A stretch of DNA of 64,000 bases from Paenibacillus xylanexedens (GCF_017874615.1 NZ_JAGIKV010000009.1:186001-250000), one strand, 5' to 3'. Positions 46,321 to 55,778 are shown, numbered from the stretch's first letter. Program-made: numbers and translations. Notes: generated from the letters alone by a model not told the origin.

Positions 46321-47739
46321 GTGAGAGTAGTGACACGCACCGGGGCCGCTAGGGCCTCCGTGTCGGGTAAACCCCGGGGCATCCACCCGGCCGTATTTAT
46401 GGGCAGTGGCACTCCGGCAGTAGCAGGTACAGGGTCTGCTGGAGTCAGAGGTGTGAAGTCAGGGAAACGTAGTACCCTGACCAAAGCAGGTACATCTGCC
46501 GGCGCAGCGCATAAGGTACGTGCAGGCAAAGCGAACAGCACAGGCAGTGTTGTTGGCAGAGCAGGCAAAGCTGGCCGCGCGAGCGCGAGCAAAGCGCCAA
46601 GAGCTAGCCGCACCGGCAAAGGCAAAGCCGGCCTGCGCCGGGCCACTGCTGGGCGCAGGCATGCACCAGCGCGGGGCGGGCGTGCCGCTGCCCGCGCCAA
46701 GCAGCGCACGGCGATGCGTCGTGCGCCCTTGCCAGCACCGCAAGCCAGCACGCCACAGGCGATGCCTGCCAGCGGTGCTGGCCCCGCCCCGCGCCAGGCG
46801 ACACACCCGAAGGGTGTCGCCCCCCCGGGGCGGGGAGGCGCTGCCGGCGCGAATGCGGGCAGCGCGAAGGGCTTGCCGCCTCCGCCCGCGGAGCACGCAG
46901 TGCAGGCGGAGGCCGTGCCCGGCGGCTACGCCGAGGGCTACCGCGACGGCGTATTCGCCGGCGGGGAGGCGCTGGTGGCGCAGCACATCCCGCCGGATCA
47001 CATTCTGCCTGCCGTGGCGGCGGCAGATCTGATCGCGGCGGGATTCCGCCAATACGCGCCCAGCCTGGCCCGGCTGTCCAGCCCTCATGAGATGGCTGGA
47101 CACATCACAGCGGCGCTGGATGCGCAGCGCCCCTTATCTGTCGTTCGCCTCGGAGATGGCGAACTGCTCACGCTGGCAGCCGATACGGTGCTGCCAGTCC
47201 AGGAAGTGCAGGAGCTGGCACCGTTTCTGCCCTATGCAGGGGTGCCATGCTCAACGCCAGACATCCGCGCGATGCTTGCGGAAGCCATACAGGCCGCCGA
47301 CTGGGTTGGCGTGCCGATCTCGCGGGCGCCGACATTCCAGGGGCTGTTATTCCCGGTATTGCGCCACTTCGGGATCGACTGGTCTCGGCTGAAATTGACC
47401 AGTTCCACGATCAATTACAGTCTGCATCAGTCCGGCCTGGTGTTGCCCTTGTTGCAAGGACGGCGGGTTCTGCTCATAGGTAGCCAGGCACCAGAGCTTG
47501 CGGCACTGCTGCATAACCGGGGGATTCATGTCACAGGTATCATTGGTTCTGTGGAGGGAGTCATGGATATTCCCAAGGTGATGCAGCAAACCGCAGAACA
47601 TGCTTTTGATATCGCGTTGGTGGCGGCGGGAATTCCGGCGGTCATTCTGTGTCGGCGAATTGCAGGTGAACTCGGCAAGGTCGCTCTGGATTTTGGACAT
47701 TTGGCTGACAAACTGGTAACAGGAGAGCTTCAACTCTAG
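46321..47739 (+). CDS. GT-D fold glycosyltransferase with long basic, GC-rich N-terminal region
   Basis: About 472 residues. Residues 1-200 are Ala/Gly/Arg/Lys-rich low-complexity sequence. A linker GGYAEGYRDGVFAGG then leads into a domain of about 220 residues with SVVRLGDGELL, VGVPISRAPTFQG and LLIGSQAPEL, which resembles GT-D (DUF1792-like) glycosyltransferases. I choose GTG 46321 because AAGGAGGG lies 7 bases upstream and because a perfect hairpin lies before it; an ATG at 46198 has no ribosome site. Bases 46550-47060 are far richer in GC than the surroundings. Substrates unknown; the neighbours imply a role in the same glycan. Confidence 0.75.
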   Translation: MRVVTRTGAARASVSGKPRGIHPAVFMGSGTPAVAGTGSAGVRGVKSGKRSTLTKAGTSAGAAHKVRAGKANSTGSVVGRAGKAGRASASKAPRASRTGKGKAGLRRATAGRRHAPARGGRAAARAKQRTAMRRAPLPAPQASTPQAMPASGAGPAPRQATHPKGVAPPGRGGAAGANAGSAKGLPPPPAEHAVQAEAVPGGYAEGYRDGVFAGGEALVAQHIPPDHILPAVAAADLIAAGFRQYAPSLARLSSPHEMAGHITAALDAQRPLSVVRLGDGELLTLAADTVLPVQEVQELAPFLPYAGVPCSTPDIRAMLAEAIQAADWVGVPISRAPTFQGLLFPVLRHFGIDWSRLKLTSSTINYSLHQSGLVLPLLQGRRVLLIGSQAPELAALLHNRGIHVTGIIGSVEGVMDIPKVMQQTAEHAFDIALVAAGIPAVILCRRIAGELGKVALDFGHLADKLVTGELQL

Positions 47740-47805
47740 TGGACCGTCCGGGGGCTGGTCATGTGCGTGTTAGCCTCACGGACAAGTGGAAATGGAGGGA
47801 GCAAC

Positions 47806-49533
47806 ATGAGCACACCCGATCAACAGCGCGGGGAAAAACGTCATAGCCGCAGCAACAAGGTTAAGGCTCGAAACGTCGTCCGTCGAAAGGGTCACAGTCA
47901 TCTGAACATTATTCCAAATATCAGCACTCGCAGTGACAACAGCCGCAGTGAAAACAACCGAAATGGCAGCATAAGCAGTGAAAAAAAAGCGGCCCGCCGT
48001 GCCACAAAGCACGATGTCTCGCGATCTGATATGGCAGTCCTGCATGCAGCAGGTCGCCGCTCAATACGGAAATCCAGACGTAAAGGCAAAAGCAGGGGCA
48101 CAGCCAAAGGCGCCAGGCTCTACAAACAGGGGTATACCAGAGGATACAACGAAGGTGTCCGCCAGGGACAGAGCTCGTTTGGTCTTGTTTTTGAAGGAGT
48201 TAGCATCATTATCCCCACGTACAATCAGCGGGAGTATGTGCTGAAATGTGTGTCCAGTATCGAGAAACATACCCCTGCTCCCTTCGAGATCATTGTCGTG
48301 GATAATGCCTCCAAGGATGGAACTGCCGAGGCGATGCTCCGCAAAGGCGGCATGGTGAGGGTGGCTGCCCTGGATCAGAACCGGGGGTTTGCCGGAGGTG
48401 TCAATCATGGACTGATGATGGCGAGAGGACGACATATCATCGTGCTGAACAACGATACGCTCGTTACTCCGGGCTGGCTGGATAACATGATGACTTGTCT
48501 TGCCAGTGATCCGAAGATTGGTGTGGTGGGCCCGGTGACCAACTATATTGGCGGGGATCAGCAGATTCAGGTTCCTTACCATGAGGTAGAAGAGATGTGG
48601 TCTTTTGCCGCCACACATAATCGTCCGGATGCAGACAAACATCGAATAACCGATCGCTTGGTCGGATTCTGCTGGCTGTTCTCACGGGAGCTGCTGGAAC
48701 GGGTAGGTTATCTGGACGAAGGGTACGCGGTGGGCAATTTCGAAGATGATGACTGGATCATCCGGGTGAAGCTGGCAGGATACCAGCTTGCGGTAGCCGG
48801 GGATGCTTTTATCCACCACTTCGGAAGTGTCAGTATGAAAGCCTTGGGTGAGCAAGACTTTGCTGTAGTGAATAAGGATAACGAGCAGTTTTATAGCCAA
48901 AAGTGGGGAGATCCCCATGCGCTGGTTGCCGAAACCTCCCGCTTGGCTAGACAACAAACCTCTGGTACCCCATCCGGTCAACAAGAGGAGGGTGACACAC
49001 ACCCAATGGATCCGCGTCAGCGAATCTCAACGCAGGGCAGCCAAGATCCAGCATTACAGTTCAGACACAGTTATGACTTCTACCCGGAAGGTTCGTTCCT
49101 GTCCGATGCCAAAGGAGATGTCTATACTTTAACTGGCGGTCGGCGGCGTAAGTTGAACATCCCTGTACCGCGTGGAATATCTCCTGTTCAGGTTGCCAAA
49201 CCGGACCTGCTCGCCATTCCTGCCGGAGAAGCACTGATATCAGCGGGGGACGTGCAAGGATGGCCGAGGGAATCACAACAGGTGCATACGACAGCGGTTC
49301 ATGGTTCTCACCATGGCTGGGCAGAAGGAAGTATTGTTGCCGCAGTGGATGCACCCGAGATTCGATATCAGATCAGCGGAGACAAGCGGAGACGATTTGT
49401 ATCGGTCTATGCGGCAGAACGTTGGGGTGTACATTCTGGGCATATTATCAGCGTGTCTGCGGACCAACTGAATGCGATGGAAGAAGGCTGGCCCATTATC
49501 GCCCCACCTCAGCTCTTGAACCCCGATCTGTAA
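47806..49533 (+). CDS. Family-2 glycosyltransferase with basic tail and extra C-terminal domain
   Basis: 575 residues in three parts. The first 120 are Lys/Arg/Ser/Asn-rich, ending in the linker YKQGYTRGYNEGVRQG. The GT2 domain follows: SIIIPTYNQREYV, VVDNASKDGTAEA, VLNNDTLVTPG and NFEDDDWIIRVKLAGY. The last 190 residues form a beta-rich region (SDAKGDVYTLTGGRRRKLN) that I do not recognise. GGAGGGAG precedes the ATG at 47806. The linker resembles that of the preceding GT-D protein, suggesting the tails do a shared job such as binding an acidic scaffold. Confidence 0.82.
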   Translation: MSTPDQQRGEKRHSRSNKVKARNVVRRKGHSHLNIIPNISTRSDNSRSENNRNGSISSEKKAARRATKHDVSRSDMAVLHAAGRRSIRKSRRKGKSRGTAKGARLYKQGYTRGYNEGVRQGQSSFGLVFEGVSIIIPTYNQREYVLKCVSSIEKHTPAPFEIIVVDNASKDGTAEAMLRKGGMVRVAALDQNRGFAGGVNHGLMMARGRHIIVLNNDTLVTPGWLDNMMTCLASDPKIGVVGPVTNYIGGDQQIQVPYHEVEEMWSFAATHNRPDADKHRITDRLVGFCWLFSRELLERVGYLDEGYAVGNFEDDDWIIRVKLAGYQLAVAGDAFIHHFGSVSMKALGEQDFAVVNKDNEQFYSQKWGDPHALVAETSRLARQQTSGTPSGQQEEGDTHPMDPRQRISTQGSQDPALQFRHSYDFYPEGSFLSDAKGDVYTLTGGRRRKLNIPVPRGISPVQVAKPDLLAIPAGEALISAGDVQGWPRESQQVHTTAVHGSHHGWAEGSIVAAVDAPEIRYQISGDKRRRFVSVYAAERWGVHSGHIISVSADQLNAMEEGWPIIAPPQLLNPDL

Positions 49534-49885
49534 TGTCAGGCGATCTGTTTATGCGAATCAGCAGCATGATGCGGAATGGAAAATGTAGCGGTACCCTGTG
49601 TAATCGCTCTGATTCATTCCGCATCCGAATATTACATATGGGTTGGTAGCTAGAATACTGAAGCAGTGCGATTCATTCCTGTAAAATAAGCCATCTTTCA
49701 AATTTATAATTTAATCTTTCTATTTGGTTATAGGTTTATTCTATTAGCAAATCCATTGACGCAGGAAGGGCACAGGAGTACATTTAGAGCCATAATTCTT
49801 ATTTAACAGATAGGAATTGAAGGTCTAGGACGTTCATATTCAATCGCCCAGATCTTGATCTTAAAACTAATCAGGAGGTATGTCG
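49534..49885. other. 352-base intergenic region with one inverted repeat
   Basis: ATGCGGAATG (49569-49578) and CATTCCGCAT (49615-49624) are perfect arms 36 bases apart, with no T-run. Nothing else was recognised apart from the glutaredoxin ribosome site at the end. Confidence 0.4.
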
Positions 49886-50164
49886 ATGTCATCATCAACC
49901 AAAAAAGTCGTGCTGTGGAGCAAAACAGGCTGTCATTTCTGCGGGGAAGTGAAAGCATTTCTGACAGAGCGAAACCAGCCTTTTGAGAACATTGAAGTGC
50001 AGGGCAATGACGTGCTGCGTGATGTGCTTGAAGCAAAATATGGCATTCGGCATGTACCCGTTATTGAAGTGGGAGGGGACGGCAAGTTTGAAGCCTTGCT
50101 GGAACCTGATCTGGAGAAGCTGGCGGAACTTCTGGCACGAGCGGACGAAGCGGCAGCAGTCTAA
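49886..50164 (+). CDS. Glutaredoxin-family protein
   Basis: 92 residues with a thioredoxin fold. The redox motif is CHFC in LWSKTGCHFCGEVKAFL, and the cis-proline block is RHVPVIEVGG. It may reduce mixed disulfides with a low-molecular-weight thiol (bacillithiol in this group). AGGAGG lies 7 bases before the ATG at 49886, better than the ATG at 49880. It stands before the monooxygenase cluster but a hairpin separates them. Confidence 0.82.
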   Translation: MSSSTKKVVLWSKTGCHFCGEVKAFLTERNQPFENIEVQGNDVLRDVLEAKYGIRHVPVIEVGGDGKFEALLEPDLEKLAELLARADEAAAV

Positions 50165-50195
50165 CGGGAGTGGATATATACCTTTGAAGCAAGCC

Positions 50196-50244
50196 GTTCC
50201 GGCTGTTGTATGATGCAAGATCGCATTTGTACAGCAGCTGGAAC
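50196..50244 (+). terminator. Long hairpin after the glutaredoxin gene
   Basis: GTTCCGGCTGTTGTA pairs with TACAGCAGCTGGAAC, with further pairing ATGC/GCAT inside. There is no T-run, so it may be a weak or factor-assisted terminator. The remaining 240 bases to the next gene hold a shared motif at 50381. Confidence 0.45.
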
Positions 50245-50380
50245 GTTCATAAGTTATGGCTCTCTTGGCATGTAAATGGTCTTATTTACATCTTCAATGT
50301 TCATATAGAAAAAATCTATTAGTCACGCTGTTGACCCTTTTACGGGGCAGTGATAAGATTTGTGAAATTAAAACAAACCA

Positions 50381-50391
50381 AACTCATAGGA
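50381..50391. promoter_or_regulatory. Shared motif AACTCATAGGA, copy 1
   Basis: It lies about 100 bases before the first monooxygenase gene, within AACTCATAGGAATAGTTAAC. The identical 11 bases occur before the substrate-binding protein gene. Confidence 0.4.
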
Positions 50392-50486
50392 ATAGTTAAC
50401 TTTTAAGTTATTTTGCATACGTAATCAGTTCAGTTGGCCCTTGATCATTCTTTTGAAGATTCTAATCCAAGGAAGGCGGAGTGCAT

Positions 50487-51830
50487 ATGACAGCGAAACG
50501 CAGTTTGAAATTTGGAGCCATTATTCATGGGGTTGGAGGAAGCAACACCACATGGAGACACCCGGAGGTTCTGTCGGATGCCAGCGTTAACTTTGGATTC
50601 TACAAACGTCAGGCACTGAAAGCGGAGGAAGGCAAGTTCGATCTGGTCTTTATCGCAGACGGTCTGTATATTACCGAGAAATCCATTCCGCATTTCCTCA
50701 ATCGCTTCGAACCAATCAGTATCCTCTCCGCTTTGGCTGCCGTTACTTCACATATTGGACTGGTAGGCACCCTCTCGACATCCTATAGTGATCCGTTCAC
50801 CGTAGCCAGACAGTTCGGTTCCCTCGATCAGATCAGTGATGGCCGTGCAGGCTGGAACGTTGTGACTTCTCCGCTGGAAGGTACAGCGAAGAACTATAGC
50901 AAGAGCAGTCACCCTTCGCATCCGGAACGTTATCGCATAGCCGCAGAATATTTACAGGTAACCAAAGGTTTGTGGGACTCTTGGGAAGATGATGCCTTTG
51001 TAAGAGACAAAGAGAGCGGCGTATTCTTCGATCCATCCAAGCTGCACACGCTTAATCATGAAGGAGAGTTTTTCTCCGTACAAGGTCCGCTCAATATTGC
51101 CCGTTCACGGCAAGGACAGCCGGTAATTTTCCAGGCAGGTTCATCGGAAGATGGCAAAACGCTGGCGGCGCAAGAAGCGGATGCTGTGTTTACCGGACAC
51201 GATACGATTGAAGATGCACAGGCATTCTATAAGGATGTGAAAACGCGGGCGGCTTCCTATGGACGTTCTTCACAGGATATTGTTATTCTGCCAGGCATCA
51301 ATCCTATTGTTGGACGGACGGAAGAGGAAGCTGAACAGAAATATCAGGAGATCGCAAGTCTGGTTACCATTGATAAAGCGCTGGATTACCTGGGACGTTT
51401 CTTCGAACACCATGATTTCTCCCAATATCCGCTGGATGAACCGTTCCCGGAGCTGAATGGCATTGGAAGCAACAGTTTCCGCAGTGGAACCGACAAGATC
51501 AAAAAGGATGCCAAAGAGCAAGGATTGAGCTTGCGTGAAGTGGCTCTGCGGGCAGCAACACCACGCAGCAAATTCTTGGGCACACCGGAGCAGGTCGCTG
51601 ACAAGATTCAGGAATGGTTCGAGACGGAAGCGGCGGATGGTTTCATTATTGCTTCGGAGCTGCCAAGTGGATTGTCTGATTTTGTGGAACTGGTTGTTCC
51701 GATTCTGCAAGAGCGCGGCCTGTATCGTACGGACTATGAACACGATACATTGCGAGGTAACCTTGGGGTACAGATTCCGGTTAACCGTTATACGGCTGCG
51801 AAGAAGCAAGTTGTATCTGATTTGGCATAA
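50487..51830 (+). CDS. FMN-dependent monooxygenase, NtaA/SnaA/SoxA (DszA) family
   Basis: 447 residues of the bacterial luciferase-like fold. Typical blocks are the N-terminal [25 protein letters not shown]-like FIADGLY, then [16 protein letters not shown] and [12 protein letters not shown]. Members use FMNH2 from a partner reductase to oxidise sulfur- or nitrogen-containing organics such as sulfones, EDTA or NTA. An SsuE-like reductase is encoded downstream at 55902. GGCGGAG precedes the ATG at 50487. Likely substrate class is organosulfur, by context. Confidence 0.87.
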   Translation: MTAKRSLKFGAIIHGVGGSNTTWRHPEVLSDASVNFGFYKRQALKAEEGKFDLVFIADGLYITEKSIPHFLNRFEPISILSALAAVTSHIGLVGTLSTSYSDPFTVARQFGSLDQISDGRAGWNVVTSPLEGTAKNYSKSSHPSHPERYRIAAEYLQVTKGLWDSWEDDAFVRDKESGVFFDPSKLHTLNHEGEFFSVQGPLNIARSRQGQPVIFQAGSSEDGKTLAAQEADAVFTGHDTIEDAQAFYKDVKTRAASYGRSSQDIVILPGINPIVGRTEEEAEQKYQEIASLVTIDKALDYLGRFFEHHDFSQYPLDEPFPELNGIGSNSFRSGTDKIKKDAKEQGLSLREVALRAATPRSKFLGTPEQVADKIQEWFETEAADGFIIASELPSGLSDFVELVVPILQERGLYRTDYEHDTLRGNLGVQIPVNRYTAAKKQVVSDLA

Positions 51831-51927
51831 CGGATAGGGAGCGTACGAGCATTTGATTTTGTCTGTTGTGTTCTCCAAACGGTAATGAAATAAATTACTA
51901 CGTTTCGTACTATTTTAAAACCGACTT

Positions 51928-51938
51928 AACTCATAGGA
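51928..51938. promoter_or_regulatory. Shared motif AACTCATAGGA, copy 2
   Basis: Followed directly by TATATATAGT, it lies about 65 bases before the substrate-binding protein gene. It is the same sequence as at 50381. Confidence 0.4.
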
Positions 51939-52001
51939 TATATATAGTATTGGTATAAACATCAATTTAATGACACCTGTATACACAGAGGGGGAAGCGA
52001 T

Positions 52002-53645
52002 ATGAACAGGTCTATCTCATGGATGAAATATATGGCATTGGCAGCAGTATTGGTGATGGTATTATCCGGCTGCGGAGCGGCGGGAGGCAGCACGAACAGT
52101 ACGGCACAAGCATCAGGCGGGGGGCAGGCCGGGCAAGCTGAAGGAGGCAACCTGACTTTTGCACTCGCGACTTCACCGGATACACTAGACCCTCATCGTA
52201 GTGGGCTTGCCGTAACAGTACGCGCCATCCGAACGATCTACGACAATCTGGTCGTGCAGCTGCCTGATGGTTCCATCAAACCTTGGCTTGCCACGGAATG
52301 GAGCGTATCCAAAGACGGCAAGAGTTATACGTTCAAGCTGCGTGAAGGTGTGAAGTTCCATGATGGTACACCGTTTAATGCGGAAGCCGTGAAATACAAT
52401 CTGGACCGGGTGATCGACCCGGCCACCAAAGCTGCCAATTCCCTTGCCCTGATTAGACCCTACAGCTCCTCCGAGGTCATTGATGAATATACGATCAAGG
52501 TAAATCTGGAATCACCATCGCAAGCCTTTCTCGGTAACTTGAGCCAGGCACTTCTGGGGATCGTATCCCCTACAGCTGCCCAAAAATATGGTGACCAGCT
52601 AGGTAAAAATCCGGTGGGCACAGGTCCGTATACCTTTGTGAAATGGGATGAAAATGCGGATATCGTCGTTGCCAAAAACAAGGATTACAACTGGGGACCT
52701 GAGACGGTTGAAAATAAAGCCGCGCCCCATGTGGATACGATCACATTCAAGATTGTACCGGAAGAAGCAACGCGTATCGGAAGTGTACAGAGTAGTCAGG
52801 TACTCGCTGCCGAGACGGTTCCACCGCAGAATATCGCTGCATTGAAAAACGATCCGAACCAGCAATTGTTACAGGCCAATACGGTTGGACTGCCGTACAC
52901 ACTCTTTTTCAATCTGCGCAAAGCGCCTTGGGATGATGTGAAAGTAAGGCAGGCAATACAATCCGCTGTAGATGTGGAATCGATTGTCAAAACATTGTAT
53001 CTGGGCAACTACGAACGAGCGTGGTCCGCACTGTCTCCTGGAATCCTGGGTTATGATGCATCGCTGGAAGGAAGCATCAACCCGGACATCAACAAAGCCA
53101 ATCAGCTGCTCGATGAACAAGGCTGGGTGAAAGGCGCTGACGGTATTCGTGCCAAAGACGGCCAGAAACTGACCCTGCGGTATGTCGATGGTTCGCCAAA
53201 TCGGGAGAAACGCAATGACATTGCCGCCATTATCCAACAACAGTTGAAACAGGTTGGCATTGCTGTTGAAGTCGAGATTACAAAAGATATCGCAACAGTC
53301 ATCTATCAGAACTGGGATTATGATCTCTATGGAAACAGTCAGGTCAATTCTGACCCAAATGCCTTGTACGCTTTCTATCATACGAGTGCAGAGGGCGAGC
53401 GTCCGACATTGTCCGGTTTGTCTGATCCAAAGATCGATGAACTGTTAGAGCAGGGAGCGGTCGAGACAGATCCTGATAAACGTGTTCAGATCTACAATCA
53501 AATCCAGCAATACCTGATTGAGCAAGCGGTAATTCTGCCGATCTATGTATTCCCGTATACTGTCGCTGCATCCAAAAAGGTCGAAGGCATCAAGTTTGAT
53601 TCACTGGGGTATCCACTCTTTAACGACGTCCGCATTCAGCCCTAA
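52002..53645 (+). CDS. ABC transporter substrate-binding lipoprotein, peptide/nickel type
   Basis: 547 residues. The signal peptide ends in the lipobox LSGC (cysteine near residue 25), then a Gly/Ser/Gln linker. The SBP_bac_5 domain follows, with GGNLTFALATSPDTLDPHRS at the start and GTGPYTFVKWD in the middle. Lipid-anchored outside the membrane, it delivers a ligand to the permeases at 53868 and 54861. This family binds oligopeptides, but cluster context points to a sulfur- or nitrogen-containing organic such as a glutathione- or cysteine-type conjugate. GAGGGGGAAG precedes the ATG. Confidence 0.9.
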   Translation: MNRSISWMKYMALAAVLVMVLSGCGAAGGSTNSTAQASGGGQAGQAEGGNLTFALATSPDTLDPHRSGLAVTVRAIRTIYDNLVVQLPDGSIKPWLATEWSVSKDGKSYTFKLREGVKFHDGTPFNAEAVKYNLDRVIDPATKAANSLALIRPYSSSEVIDEYTIKVNLESPSQAFLGNLSQALLGIVSPTAAQKYGDQLGKNPVGTGPYTFVKWDENADIVVAKNKDYNWGPETVENKAAPHVDTITFKIVPEEATRIGSVQSSQVLAAETVPPQNIAALKNDPNQQLLQANTVGLPYTLFFNLRKAPWDDVKVRQAIQSAVDVESIVKTLYLGNYERAWSALSPGILGYDASLEGSINPDINKANQLLDEQGWVKGADGIRAKDGQKLTLRYVDGSPNREKRNDIAAIIQQQLKQVGIAVEVEITKDIATVIYQNWDYDLYGNSQVNSDPNALYAFYHTSAEGERPTLSGLSDPKIDELLEQGAVETDPDKRVQIYNQIQQYLIEQAVILPIYVFPYTVAASKKVEGIKFDSLGYPLFNDVRIQP

Positions 53646-53647
53646 CA

Positions 53648-53828
53648 GAGGTTGTTCAAAAAGTCCACTTTTGATTACGAGTCATGCCTAATGGCATGAT
53701 CAGCATCGAATATGAAATTCAGCCGAAATGTCCGTTGCTCACGTAGTTTCCTACGCTCCGCTACTCCATTTCTAGCTTCATTCCATCTTCTCGGTACTGA
53801 AAACTGGTCTTTTTGAACACGCACTATA
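53648..53828. repeat. Inverted-repeat element, family 2, inside the ABC importer operon
   Basis: TGTTCAAAAAGTCC on the left and GGTCTTTTTGAACA on the right bound about 180 bases. Inside are short hairpins CATGCC-TAAT-GGCATG and CGTAG-TTTC-CTACG. There is no gene inside. It lies 3 bases after the lipoprotein stop and 40 before the permease start, so it is probably transcribed in the operon and may dampen downstream expression. Confidence 0.7.
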
Positions 53829-53867
53829 GGAACGACCAATCCAGATTCAGGAAGGAGATATCCCGGT

Positions 53868-54800
53868 ATGGTTCAAACGATACTGTCACGACTCGCAACA
53901 TCGCTCCTGGTTATATTCGGAGCTTCGGTGCTGGTGTACTGCATCATGTATCTTCTGCCGGGTGATCCGGTTCTGCTCATGCTGGACCCGTCCTCGGCTA
54001 CCCCGGAGATGATCGAGAATCTGCGGGTTCAGCTTGGACTAGATCAGCCGTTTTATATCCAGTTTGCGAACTATTTCGGTGATATGATGCGTGGGGATTT
54101 CGGTAAATCAATGATTAATTCCGATCCGGTATTGCCAAAAATACTGGAACATTTTCCAGCCACACTGGCTTTGACCGCACTCAGCTCCATCATTGCCATT
54201 ACGATTGGAATTACACTTGGTGTATTGTCTGCGATTCATCGCAATGGCGTGATTGATTTCGTCGCCCGGCTCGTTGGACTGTTTGGCATCTCCATGCCAA
54301 CCTTCTGGACGGGGATACTGCTCATCCTGTTATTCTCGGTACAGCTTGGCTGGTTCCCGGCGATGGGGTCCGATGGATTCAGTTCACTGGTTCTTCCCGC
54401 GGCTACGCTGGGTCTCGTAGGTGCAGGATTTATTGTACGGATGGTGCGGAACAGCATGCTGGAAGTGATCAATGAACCGTTTATCGTGGCTTTACGGGCC
54501 AAAGGACTTTCGGAACGTGCCATCATGTATGGTCATGCACTGCGTAATGCACTTATTCCTGCAGTAACGGTAATCGGCATGCTGATCGGTGATCTGCTTG
54601 CGGGAACCGTTGTGGTGGAGACCGTCTTCTCCAGACAGGGGATCGGCCGAATTATTGCCGATGCGCTAATGGCCAAGGACCTTCCCGTGGTGCAAGGCGT
54701 TGTTTTCTTTACATCTATCATCTACGTTGTCTTGAACCTGCTGGTGGATATCTCGTATTCGTACATTGACCCTCGGGTTCGGCGTGCAGTCCGCACATAA
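53868..54800 (+). CDS. ABC transporter permease, DppB/OppB type
   Basis: 310 residues with six membrane segments. The inner-membrane permease signature FIVALRAKGLSERAIMYGHA is the loop contacting the ATPase, and the family N terminus ends LPGDPVLLML. It forms half of the channel with the next gene. AAGGAG precedes the ATG. No ATP-binding subunit is encoded in the cluster, so the ATPases must be shared from elsewhere. Confidence 0.92.
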   Translation: MVQTILSRLATSLLVIFGASVLVYCIMYLLPGDPVLLMLDPSSATPEMIENLRVQLGLDQPFYIQFANYFGDMMRGDFGKSMINSDPVLPKILEHFPATLALTALSSIIAITIGITLGVLSAIHRNGVIDFVARLVGLFGISMPTFWTGILLILLFSVQLGWFPAMGSDGFSSLVLPAATLGLVGAGFIVRMVRNSMLEVINEPFIVALRAKGLSERAIMYGHALRNALIPAVTVIGMLIGDLLAGTVVVETVFSRQGIGRIIADALMAKDLPVVQGVVFFTSIIYVVLNLLVDISYSYIDPRVRRAVRT

Positions 54801-54860
54801 TATTGGATGGAACAGTCAGAAGTGTCCTGACGCGGAGTATGAAAGGAGGAGTTGTTGCTC

Positions 54861-55778
54861 ATGAGCATGAAACATTTGGCTGGTGACAAAAAAGTATGGG
54901 CGGGCAGTGTAGGACGTATCCGTCTGCGGAATCGCCGCCCTTGGCGCTATCGCGTCTCATTCGCGGTATCCCGATTATTCTTTTATGCAGCATTGCTGGT
55001 GGTGGTGTTTACCGTGGCATGTGCGATTGTACCGGGCTGGATTGCGCCTTATGATCCAACTCAGATGATGACGGATGCCATTCTGCAGGCTCCTTCTGCT
55101 ACGTATCTGTTCGGGACGGACTACTTTGGCAGGGATATCTTCAGTGTGGTTGTGCATGGAAGCAGGGATTCGCTGCTCATTGGATTTGCTTCCGTTCTTG
55201 TGGGCGGTATTGTCGGTAGTGCGCTTGGTATTATCTCCGGTTATGCCGGAGGAATTGTCGATACCATCACCATGCGTGCCGTCGATATTCTGATGGCTGT
55301 ACCCGGCGTGCTCCTGGCATTGTCTGTTGCAGCTGCTCTCGGGCCAGGGCTGATGAATATTGCACTGGCTGTTGCGGTTTCCTCCATTCCGGGCTACGCA
55401 CGGGTGATGCGTGGGCAGGTCATATCAGTTAAAGGTCTGCCTTTCATTACAGCGACACGTTCACTGGGCGGTTCCAATACCCGTATTTTCTGGAAACATG
55501 TACTGCCACATTCGTTGTCACCCTTGCTGGTCATGGCTACGCTGGGCGTAGGGACATCAATTCTTACGGGTTCCGGACTCAGTTTTCTGGGACTTGGGGT
55601 GTTGAAGGAAATACCGGATTGGGGCGCATTGCTCTCACAAGGTAGAGGTTATCTGACGGTTGCCTGGTGGATCTGTACGTTCCCGGGTCTGGCGATCACG
55701 TTGTTTGTACTGGCGGTTAATCTGATTGGAGACGATATTCGCGATCGGCTGGACCCCAAAGTAAAAGGAGCGGCTTGA
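54861..55778 (+). CDS. ABC transporter permease, DppC/OppC type
   Basis: About 305 residues. A basic N terminus and one membrane helix are followed by the DppC signature FGTDYFGRDIFSVVVHGSRD and the ATPase-contact loop LPFITATRSLGGSNTRIFWK. I chose the ATG at 54861 (GGAGG 11 bases upstream); TTG codons at 54852 and 54855 are alternatives. It pairs with the preceding permease; the reductase gene follows after 123 bases. Confidence 0.9.
   Translation: MSMKHLAGDKKVWAGSVGRIRLRNRRPWRYRVSFAVSRLFFYAALLVVVFTVACAIVPGWIAPYDPTQMMTDAILQAPSATYLFGTDYFGRDIFSVVVHGSRDSLLIGFASVLVGGIVGSALGIISGYAGGIVDTITMRAVDILMAVPGVLLALSVAAALGPGLMNIALAVAVSSIPGYARVMRGQVISVKGLPFITATRSLGGSNTRIFWKHVLPHSLSPLLVMATLGVGTSILTGSGLSFLGLGVLKEIPDWGALLSQGRGYLTVAWWICTFPGLAITLFVLAVNLIGDDIRDRLDPKVKGAA

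Noticed and set aside
46520..47103. Overlapping frames of 170 and 214 codons in the GC-rich part of the GT-D gene
   Set aside because: High GC removes stop codons in all frames; the products are low-complexity and lack proper starts.
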